From Flavobacterium hydatis (GTDB lineage: Bacteria > Bacteroidota > Bacteroidia > Flavobacteriales > Flavobacteriaceae): 64,000 nucleotides of DNA. This document shows positions 8,849 through 17,596 of the stretch, one piece after another. The first letter of the stretch is position 1. Each line of letters begins with the position of its first letter. The notes below the pieces were generated by a model. The model did no database searches. It was not told the DNA's origin and was given only the letters and a program-made list of their open reading frames with translations. The stretch lies in the NCBI RefSeq assembly GCF_000737695.1, contig NZ_JPRM01000001.1, positions 62,001-126,000 of the forward strand, read 5' to 3'. Both the position numbers and the translations under genes were made by a program.

Positions 8849-9187
8849 ATGGCAAAAAACTACTTTTATATTACATTCTTATTGGCTTTTTTCTTTACTG
8901 TAAGTGTCTCGGCACAAGACAGTAAACAACTGCCAAAACCGCAAGACGGCACTGTTATAGAGGGCTTAAGTTTGTACCCAAACCCTGTGAGTAATGGTAA
9001 AGTATACATTTCGTCTAAAAATGATTTAGAAAAAGAGATAACCATTTTTGACGTACTGGGGAAAAAAGTCCTACAAACACAATTAAGTTCAAAAGAACTT
9101 AATGTTTCTAATCTTTCTCCAGGGGTTTATATCATAAAAATAAATGAAGAGAACGCAACTGCAACTAGAAAGTTAATTGTCAGGTAA
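8849..9187 (+). CDS. minimal T9SS type A sorting-domain protein
   Basis: This is a 112-residue protein. After the signal peptide (about 1-22, ending VSAQ) and only some 20 residues comes a complete C-terminal sorting domain: LYPNPVSNGKVYI, TIFDVLGKKV, LSPGVYIIKI and a terminal KLIVR. Such domains direct export across the outer membrane by the type IX secretion system and are normally fused to large cargo, which is absent here. The frame can be extended to a GTG at 8846, directly before the ATG; I chose the ATG. The gene follows the beta-helix lipoprotein and has its own terminator. It could be a small secreted structural protein or a remnant. Confidence 0.85.
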   Translation: MAKNYFYITFLLAFFFTVSVSAQDSKQLPKPQDGTVIEGLSLYPNPVSNGKVYISSKNDLEKEITIFDVLGKKVLQTQLSSKELNVSNLSPGVYIIKINEENATATRKLIVR

Positions 9188-9206
9188 ATTTTCAAAATAA
9201 AAACAT

Positions 9207-9240
9207 AAAAAAGCTCCAAAGTAATTTTGGAGCTTTTTCT
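9207..9240 (+). terminator. intrinsic terminator after the T9SS sorting-domain gene
   Basis: An AAGCTCCAAA-type arm (9211-9220) pairs with TTTTGGAGCTT (9225-9235), flanked by A and T runs. Confidence 0.85.
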
Positions 9241-9251
9241 TTTAAATAAAT

Positions 9252-9259
9252 TACCTTTG
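9252..9259 (+). promoter_or_regulatory. -7 promoter element of the LuxE-like gene
   Basis: TACCTTTG is an exact match to the Bacteroidota -7 consensus TAnnTTTG, 13 bases before the TTG start at 9273. A TTTG lies at 9226-9229 with a 22-base spacer, slightly longer than usual. Confidence 0.6.
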
Positions 9260-9272
9260 CAAAAAAAAGATC

Positions 9273-10253
9273 TTGATTACAACAACCGATATATTTACGA
9301 TTTCCAATCACAAGCAATTTGAAAAAATAGCATTGAAAGTGTTTCGCTTTCAATATGAAAACAACGTAGTATATCGAACATTCTGTGATTATCTTAAAAC
9401 AGATCCGCAAAAAGTAAAATCTCTTACGCAAATTCCTTTCTTACCAATCCAGTTCTTTAAGAGCCATAATGTAGTTTCAAATCCTAATCCTGCGCAAGTT
9501 ACTTTTACTAGTAGCGGTACAACAGGAATGATTACTAGCAGGCATATTGTTACTGATGTTTCTTTGTATGAAGAAAGTTATCGCAAAGGATTTTCTGAGT
9601 TTTACGGCAATATCGAAGATTATGTTGTACTAGCACTTTTACCTTCTTATTTAGAACGTGACGGATCTTCTTTAATATACATGGTCGAAGATTTAATTAA
9701 ATTATCAAATCGTCCAGAAAGCGGGTTTTATTTACACAACCACGAAGAACTTACCCAAAAACTAATCGAATTAGACCAGTCAGGACAAAATACTATCTTA
9801 ATTGGTGTAACATACGCTTTATTAGATTTAATCGAAAAAAACTCCTTTAAACTGCAAAATACCATCATAATGGAAACTGGCGGAATGAAAGGCAAACGCA
9901 AAGAAATGATTCGCGAAGAATTACATAAAGAATTATGTGAAGGTTTTGGAGTATCGGCAATTCATTCTGAGTATGGTATGACCGAATTATTATCGCAAGC
10001 TTATTCTTTAGGAGAAGGAATATTCGAATGTCCTTCATGGATTCAAGTACTTATTCGTGATACCGAAGATGCTTTAACTTATGTAAAAGAAGGAAAAACT
10101 GGTGGTATAAACGTAATCGACTTGGCTAATATTAATTCATGCTCCTTTATCGCTACGCAAGATTTGGGAAAAAAATATCCCAACAACTCTTTCGAGGTAT
10201 TGGGACGTTTTGATAACTCTGATATTAGAGGTTGTAACCTAATGGTTTTGTAA
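9273..10253 (+). CDS. LuxE/PaaK-family acyl-protein synthetase
   Basis: The 326-residue product belongs to the ANL adenylating superfamily branch related to LuxE acyl-protein synthetase. The phosphate-binding loop TFTSSGTTG (about 76-84) is intact, followed by HSEYGMTELLSQ, the family's adenylate-binding segment. Such enzymes activate a carboxylic acid with ATP and transfer the acyl group to a protein cysteine or carrier. No luxCD or other partner lies nearby. The start is a TTG: no suitable ATG lies before the conserved N-terminal region, and a perfect -7 element ends 13 bases upstream, so the leader is very short. The downstream neighbour tyrS is convergent. Confidence 0.8.
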   Translation: MITTTDIFTISNHKQFEKIALKVFRFQYENNVVYRTFCDYLKTDPQKVKSLTQIPFLPIQFFKSHNVVSNPNPAQVTFTSSGTTGMITSRHIVTDVSLYEESYRKGFSEFYGNIEDYVVLALLPSYLERDGSSLIYMVEDLIKLSNRPESGFYLHNHEELTQKLIELDQSGQNTILIGVTYALLDLIEKNSFKLQNTIIMETGGMKGKRKEMIREELHKELCEGFGVSAIHSEYGMTELLSQAYSLGEGIFECPSWIQVLIRDTEDALTYVKEGKTGGINVIDLANINSCSFIATQDLGKKYPNNSFEVLGRFDNSDIRGCNLMVL

Positions 10254-10300
10254 AAAAGTTGATTTGTTTATTTGTTAAATCGGTTAACCGAAACTTACGA

Positions 10301-11593
10301 TTAAACCACTCTTATCACAAAATAATTTTTCTTTCCGCTTTGTAATAATACAAATTGATTATTGATTAAATCTTTATTAGAAAGAACAAATTCTTCTGTT
10401 ATTTTTTCTCGGTTAACCGAAATAGAATTAGCTGTAAGAGCACGTCTTGCTTCTCCATTTGATTTAAAGAATCCTGTTTTTTCATTCAGAACGCTTATAA
10501 TCTCTAATCCGCTTTCAAGGTCAGCTTTTGCAATTTCTGCTTGAGGCACACCATCAAAAACATCTAAGAAAGTCGCTTCATCTAATTGCTTTAAATCATC
10601 TGAAGTAGAATTTCCGAATAAGATGCCCGAAGCTTTAATTGCATTTTCTAAATCCGCAGCAGAGTGTACCATTACAGTAATTTCTTCAGCTAATCTTTTT
10701 TGCAAAATACGCAAATGTGGTGTTTCTCTATGTTCTATTGTCAAAGATTCAATTTCTTCTTTTGATAAGAAAGTGAAAATTTTGATATATTTTTCAGCAT
10801 CAACATCTGATGTGTTTAACCAATATTGGTAAAACTTGTATGGAGATGTTCTTGCTGCATCCAGCCAGATATTTCCACCTTCTGATTTTCCGAATTTTGT
10901 TCCGTCAGCTTTTGTAATTAACGGGCAAGTTAAAGCATAAGCTTTTCCGCTTTCCATTCTTCTTACCAATTCCGTTCCCGTGGTGATATTCCCCCATTGG
11001 TCACTTCCCCCCATTTGTAGGGTACATTTTTTGTTTTTATACAAGTGCAAAAAGTCATATCCTTGAACTAACTGATATGTAAACTCTGTAAACGACATAC
11101 CTTCGGCAGCTTCAGATGTCAATCTTTTCTTTACAGAATCTTTCGCCATCATATAGTTTACTGTAATATGTTTACCCACATCACGAATAAAATCAAGGAA
11201 TGAAAATTCTTTCATCCAATCATAATTATTCACCAATTCAGCAGCATTAGCAGCGTCTGAAGTAAAGTCTAAAAATCGAGACAACTGCCCTTTTATAGCT
11301 TCTTGGTTATGACGTAAAGTTGTTTCGTCAAGTAAATTTCTTTCATTCGATTTTCCTGATGGATCACCAATCATACCTGTTGCCCCACCAACTAACGCTA
11401 ATGGTTTGTGCCCTGATAACTGAAAATGTCTTAATAGCATTACACTAACCAAGTGCCCTATATGTAATGAATCCGCAGTTGGATCAATTCCCACATATGC
11501 CACTCTCATTTGTTCCATCAAATGTTCTTCAGTACCTGGCATAACGTCGTGAAGCATTCCTCTCCAAGTTACTTCTTCAATAAAATTTTTCAT
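10301..11593 (-). CDS. tyrS: tyrosyl-tRNA synthetase
   Basis: This enzyme charges tRNA-Tyr with tyrosine using ATP. The class I signatures are visible: HIGH at residues 44-47 in SLHIGHL and the KMSKS-type loop as KFGKS in [11 protein letters not shown], with a C-terminal S4-like RNA-binding domain (about 360-430). At 430 residues it has the usual bacterial length. The frame extends to an ATG at 11632, but a perfect -7 element (TATATTTG, minus strand, 11621-11614) lies between the two, so the ATG at 11593 followed by [12 protein letters not shown] is the better start. Confidence 0.97.
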   Translation of the reverse strand: MKNFIEEVTWRGMLHDVMPGTEEHLMEQMRVAYVGIDPTADSLHIGHLVSVMLLRHFQLSGHKPLALVGGATGMIGDPSGKSNERNLLDETTLRHNQEAIKGQLSRFLDFTSDAANAAELVNNYDWMKEFSFLDFIRDVGKHITVNYMMAKDSVKKRLTSEAAEGMSFTEFTYQLVQGYDFLHLYKNKKCTLQMGGSDQWGNITTGTELVRRMESGKAYALTCPLITKADGTKFGKSEGGNIWLDAARTSPYKFYQYWLNTSDVDAEKYIKIFTFLSKEEIESLTIEHRETPHLRILQKRLAEEITVMVHSAADLENAIKASGILFGNSTSDDLKQLDEATFLDVFDGVPQAEIAKADLESGLEIISVLNEKTGFFKSNGEARRALTANSISVNREKITEEFVLSNKDLINNQFVLLQSGKKNYFVIRVV

Positions 11594-11613
11594 TTCTTTT
11601 AAAATAATTTTTA

Positions 11614-11621
11614 CAAATATA
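11614..11621 (-). promoter_or_regulatory. -7 promoter element of tyrS
   Basis: TATATTTG on the minus strand is a perfect TAnnTTTG match 20 bases before the chosen tyrS ATG. It decides against the longer start at 11632. Confidence 0.6.
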
Positions 11622-11824
11622 ATTAATTCCATTAGGAGTAAATACTATAAAACGCTCATGTTGTAAAAGATTTTTCATTTCTGTCCTATAAAATATTAAC
11701 CGTTGGATTTAAACAATGAAGACTATACCTAGATAAACAATTTATGTTTTAATTGCGCATTTATAATATAAATCAGAATATGCAATTTAAAATAGCTACT
11801 TTCGCAAGAAATTAACAAATTACC

Positions 11825-13084
11825 ATGAAAAAACCACTATTAATTACAATTCTATTATTTTTCTGCTTCACTTTTTCTTATGCTCAAATATCTTTCGAAA
11901 AAGGATATTATATTTTAAATAATGGAAACCGCATAGAATGTTTTATCAAAAACATAGACTGGAAAAACAATCCAACAGATTTTAAATACAAAACAAACTT
12001 TGGCGACAACGACTTTAAAGTTGAGAATATCAGAAATGTCCAAGAGTTTGGAATCGATAATGAAACCACATTTAAAAGATTTAAAATAAAAATAGATCGC
12101 ACAAGTGACGAACCAAATAAGTTATTAGCTGATAGAAACCCTGTTTTTAAAGAAGAAGTAATTTTCTTAAAAGTACTTATAAAAGGAGATGCTACACTAT
12201 ATAGCTATACCGATCAAAACCTTAATAGATATTTCTACGAAACAAAAACGATCCCTGTAGGACAACTTATTTATATAAAATATTATCAGATTGATGGTAA
12301 CGATGCTCCAACAAAACTAGCCGAAAACAATGAATACAAACAACAATTGTTTCAAAATGTAAAAACAGAAAACACAACTGAAAAAGATATTATAAAACTT
12401 AGTTACAACAAATCCGATCTTACCAAGTATTTCACAAAATACAATAACGCTCAGCCTAATCTTGCTGATGTGGAGAAAAAAAAGCAAGTAAATAAAGGTC
12501 ATTTCTCAGTCAAAATAACACCTAGCGTAAGCATTGCATCATTATCTATTAAAAATGATTACGTTGCTCGCGAGAACGTAGACCTTGATAATAAAATTAA
12601 CTTCAAGTTTGGTGCCGAGGCTGAGTATATCCTCCCATACAACAAAAACAAATGGAGTATTTTTATAAATCCTGCGTATCAAACCTACCAGGATGAAAAA
12701 ACATATAATGTTCCTAGTGGATTTATAATAAGCCCTGAAACTCCTCATAATGCAAAAGTAAAATACACTTCTGTACAAATCCCTATCGGAATAAGACATT
12801 ATATGTTTTTAAATCAAACCTCCAAAATTTTTATAAACGTAGCTTATGCATTTGATGCAGGAAGTAAAACAGATATTACTTACACCGATGTAACAAATAA
12901 AAGCACAAAAGAATACAACAGTTATTCAGGAGGTAATTTTGCTTTCGGTTTGGGGTATAACTTCAAAAATAAATTTAGCGTAGAAGCAAGATTAAATACC
13001 AAAAAAGAATTAATGCGCGAGTATCTAGATTATTCTGCAAAATATAGCTCAATAGATTTTGTTTTAGGATACACAATCTTCTAA
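11825..13084 (+). CDS. outer-membrane beta-barrel protein of unknown function
   Basis: The 419-residue protein has a signal peptide (1-20, ending FSYAQ). The first half (about 25-225) is polar and globular. The second half (about 232-419) is a beta-barrel of alternating strands such as INFKFGAEAEYILPY and VQIPIGIRHYMFL, ending FVLGYTIF with the terminal aromatic residue expected for outer-membrane assembly. It resembles the porin-family outer-membrane beta-barrel group of Bacteroidota, which has no assigned role. It stands alone between tyrS and a very strong terminator. Confidence 0.75.
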   Translation: MKKPLLITILLFFCFTFSYAQISFEKGYYILNNGNRIECFIKNIDWKNNPTDFKYKTNFGDNDFKVENIRNVQEFGIDNETTFKRFKIKIDRTSDEPNKLLADRNPVFKEEVIFLKVLIKGDATLYSYTDQNLNRYFYETKTIPVGQLIYIKYYQIDGNDAPTKLAENNEYKQQLFQNVKTENTTEKDIIKLSYNKSDLTKYFTKYNNAQPNLADVEKKKQVNKGHFSVKITPSVSIASLSIKNDYVARENVDLDNKINFKFGAEAEYILPYNKNKWSIFINPAYQTYQDEKTYNVPSGFIISPETPHNAKVKYTSVQIPIGIRHYMFLNQTSKIFINVAYAFDAGSKTDITYTDVTNKSTKEYNSYSGGNFAFGLGYNFKNKFSVEARLNTKKELMREYLDYSAKYSSIDFVLGYTIF

Positions 13085-13110
13085 GAAACAAAACTTATAA
13101 TCTTACAAAC

Positions 13111-13156
13111 AAATAAGGCATATTAAAAAGACAGTTTTTAATATGCCTTATTTATT
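13111..13156 (+). terminator. strong intrinsic terminator after the outer-membrane protein gene
   Basis: A perfect 19-bp stem pairs 13111-13129 with 13135-13153 around a 5-base loop (GACAG), and the A/T-rich flanks supply the T tract. Confidence 0.9.
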
Positions 13157-13218
13157 ATCTATACTCTGAATCGAACAAAATTTGTATGTAGATAAATCGA
13201 AAGTATTATCTTTACAAA

Positions 13219-14220
13219 ATGGTTTTAGTAACAGGAGGAACAGGTTTAGTTGGTGCACATTTATTACTTCATTTAATTAAAAATGGAGACAACGTTCGGG
13301 CAATTTACCGAAATGCAAATAAAATAGAAAGAACAAAATCAGTTTTTGATTTATATAAAAAATCACATTTATTCGAATCTATCCAGTGGATAGAAGCCGA
13401 TATCCTAGATGTTCCTTCGCTAGAAACTGCTTTTGTAGATATTGATTATGTATATCATTGCGCAGCTTTAATCTCATTTAATCCAAAGGACGAAGACTTA
13501 GTTAGAAAAACCAATATCGAAGGCACAGCAAACATTGTCAATTTTTGTATTGCAAAGCAAATAAAAAAATTATGTTTTGTAAGTTCCATAGCAGCTCTTG
13601 GCGACCTTGCCGCGCATGAAACTATTATAACCGAAGAAACGGAATGGAATCCTGAGAAACCACATAGTGATTATGCAATATCTAAATATGGTGCCGAAAT
13701 GGAAGTTTGGCGTAGTTGGCAAGAAGGCCTAGATGTTGTTATTATAAATCCTGGAGTTATTTTAGGTCCTATCCCAAAATCTAAAAATGACGAACAAGGA
13801 AGCGCGGAACTTTATACTAAAGTAGCCAACGGGCTCCCTTTTTACACACTAGGAAGTACCGGATTTGTTGCTGTAGATGATGTTGTGAGAATCGCGGTAA
13901 CATTAATGAAAAGCGATATAAAAAACGAACGATTTACTTTAATCGCTGATAATGTCGTTTTCCAAGATGTTTTAAATACTATCGCTGACGCATTAAAAGT
14001 AAAAAGACCTACAATTCATGCAAGTCCTTTATTTATGAAAATAATATGGCGTATCGATTGGTTTTTATCTACTTTTTTCTTCAAGAAGAGGCAGATTACA
14101 AAAGCGACTGCAAAATCGTCTTATACAAAAGACTTATACTCTAATGAAAAAATAAAAACCTCTTTAAAAACTGACTTCATAAATATCCATCAATACATTA
14201 AAGAGGTTTCTACCTTATAA
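13219..14220 (+). CDS. NAD(P)-dependent epimerase/dehydratase, extended SDR family
   Basis: The 333-residue protein opens with the Rossmann motif TGGTGLVG (Gly6, Gly9, Gly12) and carries the catalytic Ser of VSS (about 122) plus Tyr152 and Lys156 in YAISK, all intact. Extended SDRs act on nucleotide sugars, sterols or flavonoid-like substrates; this one cannot be assigned. Residues 268-292 include a hydrophobic stretch (FMKIIWRIDWFLSTFFF) that may sit at the membrane. A near-perfect -7 element (TATCTTTA, 13207-13214) ends only 4 bases before the ATG, which implies a leaderless or almost leaderless transcript. The next gene is convergent. Confidence 0.85.
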   Translation: MVLVTGGTGLVGAHLLLHLIKNGDNVRAIYRNANKIERTKSVFDLYKKSHLFESIQWIEADILDVPSLETAFVDIDYVYHCAALISFNPKDEDLVRKTNIEGTANIVNFCIAKQIKKLCFVSSIAALGDLAAHETIITEETEWNPEKPHSDYAISKYGAEMEVWRSWQEGLDVVIINPGVILGPIPKSKNDEQGSAELYTKVANGLPFYTLGSTGFVAVDDVVRIAVTLMKSDIKNERFTLIADNVVFQDVLNTIADALKVKRPTIHASPLFMKIIWRIDWFLSTFFFKKRQITKATAKSSYTKDLYSNEKIKTSLKTDFINIHQYIKEVSTL

Positions 14221-14229
14221 GAAAGCTAA

Positions 14230-14724
14230 TTATTTTAATTTTAGCTTCTGTTTTCCTTTTATCGAATCAGGATTATTTATCTGTTCCGAATCATCTGCTT
14301 TAAGCTTCACTTTAATTTCAATTGAGTCTTTTTTAACTACTTTGCCTTTCTTTTCGAGCAATTTCTTTTTCTTTTCCTCAATTTTAATTAATGAATCTAC
14401 TTTCTTTTTATTTTTTTCTATACGCGCACTAATCTGATCAAACATATCTTTATAATCATTATAATTTGCAGCGTAATACATATTACTCTTTACAAATTGC
14501 AAACTATCTACTTTATATTTTTTCAATATAAATCTGGTAGGATTAGTATCGCTAGAATCAAGAGACATTGGATTTTGGTATTTTATTGCTTCCAACAATG
14601 ATAAATCATACATAATATCTATCATCTTTTCTCTTTCAACAAGTCCTTCTGGTTTTGGAACCAATTCTTTTTTGCATCCAACTGCAAGCATTAATACTGA
14701 AATAATTATGATTATTTTCTTCAT
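14230..14724 (-). CDS. DUF4296 lipoprotein
   Basis: The 164-residue product has a lipoprotein signal with lipobox LAVGC (Cys17). The region around residues 30-105 (MIDIMYDLSLLEAIKYQNP, then a short helical segment with YKVDSLQFVKSNMYYA) matches the DUF4296 pattern known only from Bacteroidota. The C-terminal third is lysine-rich and low in complexity. It is the last gene of an operon with a GT2 enzyme and dihydroorotase, starting 3 bases after the pyrC stop. Its function is unknown. Confidence 0.85.
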   Translation of the reverse strand: MKKIIIIISVLMLAVGCKKELVPKPEGLVEREKMIDIMYDLSLLEAIKYQNPMSLDSSDTNPTRFILKKYKVDSLQFVKSNMYYAANYNDYKDMFDQISARIEKNKKKVDSLIKIEEKKKKLLEKKGKVVKKDSIEIKVKLKADDSEQINNPDSIKGKQKLKLK

Positions 14725-14727
14725 ATC

Positions 14728-16068
14728 TTATCTATCAAATAATAATCTTTTTCCAGCGTGAACATTTTTTACTTTGAAAGAATTGTAAACTAATTGTCCA
14801 TTAACAAAAGTATGTGTGATTCTAGATTTAAATGTAAAACCTTCAAATGGAGACCATTTACATTTTGCTAAAATATTATCTGTATTCACACTCCAAGGCA
14901 AACCTGGATTTACAATTACCAAATCGGCATAATACCCTTCTCTGATAAAACCTCTTTTTTCGATCTTAAAAATCTTAGCAGGATTGTGACACATTTTCTC
15001 AACGATTTTCTCAACGCTAATTTTTCCTTGATGATGTGCTTCAAACATAGCTACCACAGCATGCTGAACCAAAGGTCCTCCCGAAGGAGCTTTTAAATAT
15101 GATTGTTTCTTTTCTTCTTTAGTATGTGGCGCATGATCTGTAGCAATTACATCAATTCGCCCATCTATCAAAGCTTCCCAAAGTGCTTTACGATCATCTG
15201 CCGTTTTTACAGCAGGATTCCATTTTATAAAGTTCCCTTTAGTTTTATAATCCTCATCTGTAAACCATAAATGATGTACACAAACCTCGGCAGTGATTTT
15301 CTTTTCTTCCAAAGGAATTTTGTTTGTAAACAATTCCATTTCTTTAGCAGTCGAAAGATGAAAAATATGCAAACGAGCTCCAGTTTTCTTAGCCAAAGCA
15401 ATTGCCTTGGATGAAGACAAATAACACGCCTCTGCACTACGAATTAAATGATGTACTGTTACAGGAACATCTTCGCCATACTCAGCTTTATATTTTTCCA
15501 GATTATTCTGGATTGTTGTTTCGTCCTCACAATGTACCGCAATAAGCATTGGTGTACTAGAGAATATTTTTTCGAGTGTAGCTTCATTATCCACTAACAT
15601 ATTTCCGGTTGATGAACCTAGAAATATCTTAATTCCAGCTACATTTTTTGGATTTGTTTTTAAAACTTCTTCCAAATTATCGTTGGTAGCTCCCATCATA
15701 AACGAATAATTCGCATATGATTTCTTTGATGCTATCTGGTATTTTTCTTCTAATATTTCCTGAGTTACAGCATTAGGAACCGTGTTAGGCTGCTCAATAA
15801 ACGAAGTAATTCCTCCAGCAACTGCTGCCTTAGACTCCGATTCGATATCTCCTTTATGTGTTAATCCAGGCTCTCTAAAATGTACTTGATCATCTATAGC
15901 TCCCGGCATTAAGTAATTTCCTTCGGCATCAATCACAACACAATTAGAAGACTTCAAACTTATACTATCCGAAATCTCTACAATTATATCATTTTCGATT
16001 AGCAAATCGCCTTCAAAAATTGATCCTTCGTTTACAATCTTAGCATTTTTTATTAAAATCCTATTCAT
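14728..16068 (-). CDS. pyrC: dihydroorotase
   Basis: Dihydroorotase cyclises carbamoyl-aspartate to dihydroorotate in pyrimidine synthesis. The 446-residue length and amidohydrolase motifs fit the class I enzyme: IDDQVHFREPGLTHKGD (about 58-74), AVHCEDE, IFHLST and the catalytic Asp in VIATDHAPHT. The usual metal-binding His-x-His is Gln-x-His here (Gln61, His63); I believe this variant is common in Bacteroidota, but the metal site may differ from the standard one. It is the middle gene of an operon, 13 bases after the GT2 gene. Confidence 0.92.
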   Translation of the reverse strand: MNRILIKNAKIVNEGSIFEGDLLIENDIIVEISDSISLKSSNCVVIDAEGNYLMPGAIDDQVHFREPGLTHKGDIESESKAAVAGGITSFIEQPNTVPNAVTQEILEEKYQIASKKSYANYSFMMGATNDNLEEVLKTNPKNVAGIKIFLGSSTGNMLVDNEATLEKIFSSTPMLIAVHCEDETTIQNNLEKYKAEYGEDVPVTVHHLIRSAEACYLSSSKAIALAKKTGARLHIFHLSTAKEMELFTNKIPLEEKKITAEVCVHHLWFTDEDYKTKGNFIKWNPAVKTADDRKALWEALIDGRIDVIATDHAPHTKEEKKQSYLKAPSGGPLVQHAVVAMFEAHHQGKISVEKIVEKMCHNPAKIFKIEKRGFIREGYYADLVIVNPGLPWSVNTDNILAKCKWSPFEGFTFKSRITHTFVNGQLVYNSFKVKNVHAGKRLLFDR

Positions 16069-16081
16069 CCTTAATATTGGT

Positions 16082-16807
16082 TTATAATGAATTGACTAAT
16101 TTTCTTAGTCGAAGTGAGATAACTCCAAAAATTGCCTCTTTAATAATAGCATTACTCATTTTAGAAACCCCCTTAGTTCTATCTGTAAAAATAATAGGAA
16201 CTTCGACAATTTCAAACTTTTTGCAATACGTTCTATATTTCATTTCAATCTGAAAAGCATATCCTACAAATTTTATTTTGTTAAGATTAATAGCTTCCAA
16301 GACTTCTCTTTTATAACATACAAATCCAGCTGTAGCATCATGTATTTTCATTCCTGTAATGAATTTCACATACACCGATGCAAAATAAGACATCAATACA
16401 CGGCTTAACGGCCAGTTTACAACGTTTACTCCTTTTACATATCTTGACCCAATAGCCAAATCTGCTCCACCAAAATGACAGGCATCAAAAAGTTTTTCGA
16501 GATCATTTGGATTATGCGAAAAATCAGCATCCATTTCGAAGATGTAATTATATTTTCGCTCTAGAGCCCATTTAAAACCATGAACATAAGCAGTTCCTAA
16601 GCCTGCTTTTTTAGCTCTGTTTTCTAAAAATAATTTCCCCTCAAACTCTTCCTGAAGCATAACAACCTTATCTGCAGTGCGATCTGGCGAATTATCATCA
16701 ACAATAAGAAGGTGAAAAGATTTATGTTGAGAAAGCACAGCTCTAATAATGCTTTCAATGTTTTCGATTTCGTTGTAAGTGGGAATTATGACAATACAAT
16801 CATTCAT
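16082..16807 (-). CDS. GT2-family polyprenol monophosphomannose synthase (Dpm1-like)
   Basis: The 241-residue product is a soluble family 2 glycosyltransferase. Visible motifs are IPTYNEIENI near the N-terminus, DDNSPDRT, and EMDADFSHNP supplying the metal-binding DxD. This sequence type matches Dpm1-like enzymes that transfer mannose or glucose from a nucleotide sugar to a polyprenyl phosphate, making a lipid donor for glycosylation. No C-terminal membrane domain is present. The frame extends to an ATG at 16855, but a perfect -7 element lies between at 16835-16828, so the ATG at 16807 is preferred. It heads an operon with pyrC and DUF4296. Confidence 0.88.
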   Translation of the reverse strand: MNDCIVIIPTYNEIENIESIIRAVLSQHKSFHLLIVDDNSPDRTADKVVMLQEEFEGKLFLENRAKKAGLGTAYVHGFKWALERKYNYIFEMDADFSHNPNDLEKLFDACHFGGADLAIGSRYVKGVNVVNWPLSRVLMSYFASVYVKFITGMKIHDATAGFVCYKREVLEAINLNKIKFVGYAFQIEMKYRTYCKKFEIVEVPIIFTDRTKGVSKMSNAIIKEAIFGVISLRLRKLVNSL

Positions 16808-16827
16808 TTTTCTGAGTAATTTCACCG

Positions 16828-16835
16828 CAAAAGTA
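16828..16835 (-). promoter_or_regulatory. -7 promoter element of the GT2-pyrC-DUF4296 operon
   Basis: TACTTTTG on the minus strand is a perfect TAnnTTTG match 20 bases before the ATG at 16807. Confidence 0.6.
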
Positions 16836-16897
16836 AACTTTTTATAGCATTTCATTCATAATAAAGTTATAATAAAAGTATTGAGACAAAAAATTAC

Positions 16898-16905
16898 TAA
16901 TTTTG
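16898..16905 (+). promoter_or_regulatory. -7 promoter element of DUF4271-hemD
   Basis: TAATTTTG is a perfect consensus match ending 7 bases before the ATG at 16913. With initiation about 7 bases downstream of the element, the mRNA would begin at or next to the start codon. Confidence 0.6.
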
Positions 16906-16912
16906 CATCGCT

Positions 16913-17581
16913 ATGATTGAACAACTTCATCCAAGAATTACTGAAAACAAAGACTGGGCAACACTTTTATTTGTGTTATGCTTTGCTGTTATTGCTATGA
17001 CAAAGTCTATATATGAAAGCCGTTTTGGAGACTTCACAAAATTGATTTTCTCTGATAAATATGCCAAAATATACAGAGATAGTAGCCACATAAAAAGCGG
17101 TTTTACAATCGCCTTATTTTTCTTGCAAATCATTTCTTTTGCATTCTTTATACAACTTACCCTAAGTAGTTTTGGACATGCATCAAAAACCGATTGGACT
17201 CTTTATATCCAAATCACAACTTTACTAGGATTCTTTATTTTATCAAAATACTTAATTGAGAAAATAATTGCTACTTCATTCAATATTGAAGAATTTATCG
17301 AGCATTTTAACTTACAAAAAGTTACCTACAGAGCTTATATAGGTATTTTGATCCTTCCTGTTAATGCTATTTTGTTCTATTATGACGGTATTTCAAAAAA
17401 TGTACCGCTAACAATACTCGCTATTTCCCTATGTATTAGCCTGTTCTCTTATTTTATTTCAATTAAAAACTATCAAAACGTAATATTGAGTAAGTTATTT
17501 TATTTTATTTTATATCTTTGCACTCTTGAAATAGCCCCTTATTATTTTATGTATTATTGGTTTACCAAAGGGAGTGCTTAG
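16913..17581 (+). CDS. DUF4271 integral membrane protein
   Basis: The 222-residue protein has about six hydrophobic segments (15-34, 62-84, 95-119, 138-158, 163-184 and 195-217). The N-terminal stretch WATLLFVLCFAVIAMTKSIY and following ESRF match the Bacteroidota-specific DUF4271 family of unknown function. It is followed after 15 bases by hemD in the same direction, so it could support haem synthesis or trafficking, but that is context only. The transcript appears leaderless or nearly so. Confidence 0.88.
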   Translation: MIEQLHPRITENKDWATLLFVLCFAVIAMTKSIYESRFGDFTKLIFSDKYAKIYRDSSHIKSGFTIALFFLQIISFAFFIQLTLSSFGHASKTDWTLYIQITTLLGFFILSKYLIEKIIATSFNIEEFIEHFNLQKVTYRAYIGILILPVNAILFYYDGISKNVPLTILAISLCISLFSYFISIKNYQNVILSKLFYFILYLCTLEIAPYYFMYYWFTKGSA

Positions 17582-17596
17582 AAAATATTACAACTT

